Source of the DNA: an uncultured Odoribacter sp.
Lineage (GTDB): Bacteria; Bacteroidota; Bacteroidia; Bacteroidales; Marinifilaceae
DNA length: 8,734 nucleotides
Assembly: GCA_905193145.1 (NCBI GenBank)
Contig: CAJJNP010000146.1
Span: 1-8,734, forward strand
Direction of reading: 5' to 3'
Numbering within the stretch: the stretch's first letter is position 1; each line of letters starts with the position of its first letter. The notes beneath the pieces are model-generated. The model worked only from the letters and a program-made list of their open reading frames with translations, was not told the origin of the DNA and searched no databases. The position numbers were made by a program, and so were the translations under genes. Shown here one piece after another: positions 6,699 through 8,734 of this stretch.

Positions 6699-8486
6699 TT
6701 ATCCATGGTTGCGTATCGGTGCTGTTTTTTTTGCTAACCATGTAGCTTCTTCGCCTGTCAAGAATGGAGCGGTCTTTTCATACACCGTTTGATGATACTC
6801 ATTCAGCCAGTCAATTTCATCTTGATTCAGCAATTCAAGTAATAAAGCTTTAGTATCAAAATAGCAGAGTGTTAATGTTTCAAAACCATACCAATTTCCA
6901 AACTCATTAGCCCCGACAGGAACACACAATATCATATTTTCGTGACGGATTCCATGACTTCCTTCCCGATACAAACCAGGCTCATTCGATGTGACCATTC
7001 CAGCAACAATAGCCTGATCTTTCAGGTCTTGGCGAATGGATTGCGGCCCTTCATGAACATTCAGGAAAAATCCTATGCCATGTCCGGTGCCATGCCCGAA
7101 GTTTCTAAGAGTCTGCCACAGTGGCTGACGTGCTATGGCATCAAGATTGCATCCGCGAGTTCCCTCCGGAAAAACAGCACGGCTGAGTGCAATCATTCCT
7201 TTTAATACGATCGTATAATCTTCCTTTTCCTGGCGTGTCAATTCACCCAACGCTATTGTGCGGGTAATATCAGTTGTTCCATGCGTATATTGAGCTCCGG
7301 AATCGACCAAATAAAGCCCTTTGCGTTGCAATACTGCATCATTTCCGGGAATTGCAGAATAGTGGGGCAATGCCGCATTGGGTCCATAGGCAGATATATT
7401 TTCAAAACTGTTGGACACATAGCCTTCATTCATAGCCCTCAATTGTGTAAGGTGTTCAGAAACGGATGTTTCAGTCAGGTGCTTGTCTATATTTTGCTCT
7501 ACCCAATAAAAGAATTTAGTCATAGCCACACTGTCTTTAATACATGCCTGTCTAAATCCTTCAATTTCGGTTTCATTCTTTATGGATTTTGCCAAAACAA
7601 TCGGAGAGGCCACTTCTTTTATTTGGCAATGTGAACTGATTCTATTATAAATGGCATAATTTAAAGTGCCGGTATCTACACAACAACATTTGTCTTTGGC
7701 GAGTTCGTCAATAAAAAGCAACACCTGGTGATAATCTCTCACTTCAATACCTTCGTCATTAAGCGCTTTCAAACAATCCGCCGTCACCTTAGGACGCCGA
7801 ATAAAAAGAAAAGCCTCCTCTTGTCCAACAATTGCATAACTGATAGCCACAGGATTGTACGCAACGTCATTACATCTGATATTAAATAACCAGGCTATTT
7901 CGTCCAAAGTGCTAAATACAAAATAATCAGCATGGTTATCCTTCAAAAATTTGCGGACCATTTCAATTTTTTCGCTTGATGAACAGCCGGTTGTTTCTGC
8001 AGGAACCATAAAAATCGGCGTATCAGGAAGAGCCGGACGCTCCAACCATACATCACCGATCAGGTCGGTGTTTTCAATCATTTTACATTCACTTGCTTCG
8101 AGTTGCGACTTTAGGCGTTTGGCATCACTGACCGAAATACAAAAACTATCCATACCGACACGGCTTCCGGAGGGTAAATTGGCAGCAAGCCATTCCGGAT
8201 AGTCCACAGCTCCGGGGATTCGTAATTTATGAAGCTCTATACCGGAACCCTTGAGTTGTTGTTCAGCTTGGATAAAATAACGAGTATCTGTCCACAAGCT
8301 GGCAGATTCTTTCAAAACAACGACAGTTCCAAATGATCCGGTAAAACCGGAAATCCACTCCCTTTGCTTCCATACGGCAGGAAGATATTCGCTATTATGA
8401 GGGTCTGTTCCTGATACAATATAAGCATCCAGACTTTCTCTTTCCATTATTTCCCTTAAGGCAGACAGTTTATTTTCAGTAGTCAT
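6699..8486 (-). CDS. Xaa-Pro aminopeptidase (AMP-P type, peptidase family M24B)
   Basis: This metallopeptidase removes N-terminal residues that precede proline. At 595 residues it is the long three-domain form related to eukaryotic XPNPEP1: two creatinase-like N-terminal domains (about 1-300) and a C-terminal pita-bread catalytic domain. All five metal ligands are visible: D395 (LVDSG), D406 (TTDITRT), H469 (GHGTGHG), E502 (NEPG) and E516 (RHEN). The conserved active-site histidines H375, H465 and H478 also fall at the family spacing. There is no signal peptide, so it should be cytosolic. The ATG at 8486-8484 gives the expected N-terminus (SALREIMERESLDAYIVSGTDPH). It probably leads a transcript with the ECF sigma factor, which starts 27 nt downstream. 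It is complete, with no frameshift. Confidence 0.96.
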   Translation of the reverse strand: MTTENKLSALREIMERESLDAYIVSGTDPHNSEYLPAVWKQREWISGFTGSFGTVVVLKESASLWTDTRYFIQAEQQLKGSGIELHKLRIPGAVDYPEWLAANLPSGSRVGMDSFCISVSDAKRLKSQLEASECKMIENTDLIGDVWLERPALPDTPIFMVPAETTGCSSSEKIEMVRKFLKDNHADYFVFSTLDEIAWLFNIRCNDVAYNPVAISYAIVGQEEAFLFIRRPKVTADCLKALNDEGIEVRDYHQVLLFIDELAKDKCCCVDTGTLNYAIYNRISSHCQIKEVASPIVLAKSIKNETEIEGFRQACIKDSVAMTKFFYWVEQNIDKHLTETSVSEHLTQLRAMNEGYVSNSFENISAYGPNAALPHYSAIPGNDAVLQRKGLYLVDSGAQYTHGTTDITRTIALGELTRQEKEDYTIVLKGMIALSRAVFPEGTRGCNLDAIARQPLWQTLRNFGHGTGHGIGFFLNVHEGPQSIRQDLKDQAIVAGMVTSNEPGLYREGSHGIRHENMILCVPVGANEFGNWYGFETLTLCYFDTKALLLELLNQDEIDWLNEYHQTVYEKTAPFLTGEEATWLAKKTAPIRNHG

Positions 8487-8508
8487 AATCGTTAATTTAA
8501 AATTTCAT

Positions 8509-8516
8509 CAAATATA
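8509..8516 (-). promoter_or_regulatory. -7-like element, proximal, for the aminopeptidase gene
   Basis: On the minus strand this reads TATATTTG, an exact match to TAnnTTTG, 22 nt upstream of the aminopeptidase ATG. It would give a very short leader. No TTTG -33 partner is found at the usual spacing. An identical octamer sits 44 bp further upstream, so only one of the two may be used. Confidence 0.35.
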
Positions 8517-8552
8517 GTGAAAGGTGGACATAAAACCATATCCAACAATATG

Positions 8553-8560
8553 CAAATATA
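8553..8560 (-). promoter_or_regulatory. -7-like element, distal, for the aminopeptidase gene
   Basis: The minus strand reads TATATTTG followed by C, a slightly better fit to the Bacteroides -7 element than the copy at 8509-8516. It would give a leader of about 60 nt. A -33 match is weak (TATG near 8578-8581). It abuts the 12-bp palindrome at 8562-8573, which would lie in the spacer of this promoter and could be an operator. Confidence 0.42.
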
Positions 8561-8561
8561 G

Positions 8562-8573
8562 CAAGAATTCTTG
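8562..8573. promoter_or_regulatory. 12-bp perfect palindrome upstream of the aminopeptidase gene
   Basis: CAAGAATTCTTG is a perfect 12-bp palindrome lying directly upstream of the distal -7 element (8553-8560). Its place between the -7 and -33 positions is typical of a repressor site, but the motif is not one I recognise and a single short palindrome can arise by chance. Confidence 0.3.
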
Positions 8574-8594
8574 GAATCATAAGCCCTCATATAA

Positions 8595-8655
8595 TTACAA
8601 ATGTAAACAACCCAAAGGATTGCAATTGTAAACAGAAACACATTACATGTGTAAT
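8595..8655. repeat. Cluster of three TTACA-N2-TGTAA inverted repeats (operator-like)
   Basis: Three 12-bp sites share the same form: TTACA-AA-TGTAA at 8595-8606, TTGCA-AT-TGTAA at 8620-8631 (one mismatch) and TTACA-TG-TGTAA at 8643-8654, the last extended to ATTACA/TGTAAT at 8642-8655. Centres are about 25 and 23 bp apart, near two helical turns. The TACA-N2-TGTA core is the form known for operators of the BlaI/MecI/CopY winged-helix repressors; that family link is inferred from motif likeness. The first site also contains TACATTTG on the minus strand (8605-8598), a further TAnnTTTG match, with ATTG 17 nt upstream of it. Confidence 0.5.
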
Positions 8656-8713
8656 ATCAGGCTTTCGCTTATGCGATGTTGCTACACAGGTATGATACAC
8701 ATGTTGCAGGTAT

Positions 8714-8725
8714 TTACATTTGTTT
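8714..8725 (+). promoter_or_regulatory. Partial fourth operator-like site overlapping a plus-strand -7 element
   Basis: TTACA-TT-TGTTT keeps the left arm of the motif seen at 8595-8655 but only TGT of the right arm. Bases 8715-8722 read TACATTTG on the plus strand, an exact TAnnTTTG match that could start a transcript leaving the window to the right. No -33 partner is seen at the normal spacing, and the downstream gene is outside the window. Confidence 0.3.
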
Positions 8726-8734
8726 TTCTTTTGG

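Noticed and set aside
8665..8698. Short inverted repeats TCGC-TTAT-GCGA (8665-8676) and GTAT-G-ATAC (8690-8698)
   Set aside because: Four-base arms are common by chance and do not match the TTACA/TGTAA form of the nearby cluster.
8671..8734. Possible start of a plus-strand gene (in-frame ATG at 8671, 8692 and 8701, open to the edge)
   Set aside because: Only about 21 codons are visible, with no recognisable protein similarity, and the stretch overlaps the -7-like element at 8715-8722. It cannot be told from chance without the next bases.

Overview
The window reads as chromosomal DNA from a Bacteroides-type member of the Bacteroidota. The grounds are AT-rich non-coding DNA, start codons without strong Shine-Dalgarno sequences, several intergenic matches to the Bacteroides -7 promoter element TAnnTTTG, and protein sequences that look like Bacteroides orthologues. 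The species cannot be named from the sequence alone. There is no rRNA, tRNA, insertion sequence, CRISPR array or prophage gene that I can support.

Left block (1-4302, all minus strand; transcription runs right to left): purH, mreB, mreC, mreD and the N-terminal part of mrdA (PBP2), which continues past the left edge. Gaps are 20, 13, -8 and 31 nt, so this looks like one operon in which the last two steps of IMP synthesis lead the elongation (rod-shape) machinery: the MreB filament, the MreC/MreD membrane partners and the PBP2 transpeptidase.

Middle (4303-4844): a roughly 200-bp divergent promoter region separates purH from a small plus-strand gene. That gene encodes a 113-residue protein with one membrane helix, a strongly acidic middle and a distinctive C-terminal motif. 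The purH leader holds a perfect 7-bp inverted repeat.

Right block (4865-8486, minus strand): a complete M24B Xaa-Pro aminopeptidase (AMP-P type), then an ECF sigma factor 27 nt downstream, then an 8-nt-overlapping gene for an unusual protein. This last protein has a cytoplasmic N-terminus, one membrane helix, a low-complexity periplasmic linker and a C-terminal half that looks like an outer-membrane beta-barrel. Its position and layout suggest it controls the sigma factor, possibly by sensing the outer membrane directly.

Right edge (8487-8734): non-coding DNA with two TATATTTG -7-like elements facing the aminopeptidase gene, a 12-bp palindrome, and a cluster of TTACA-N2-TGTAA inverted repeats. 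The cluster resembles operators of the BlaI/MecI/CopY repressor family and is the least explained signal in the window. It may belong to the aminopeptidase operon or to an unseen gene beyond the right edge.
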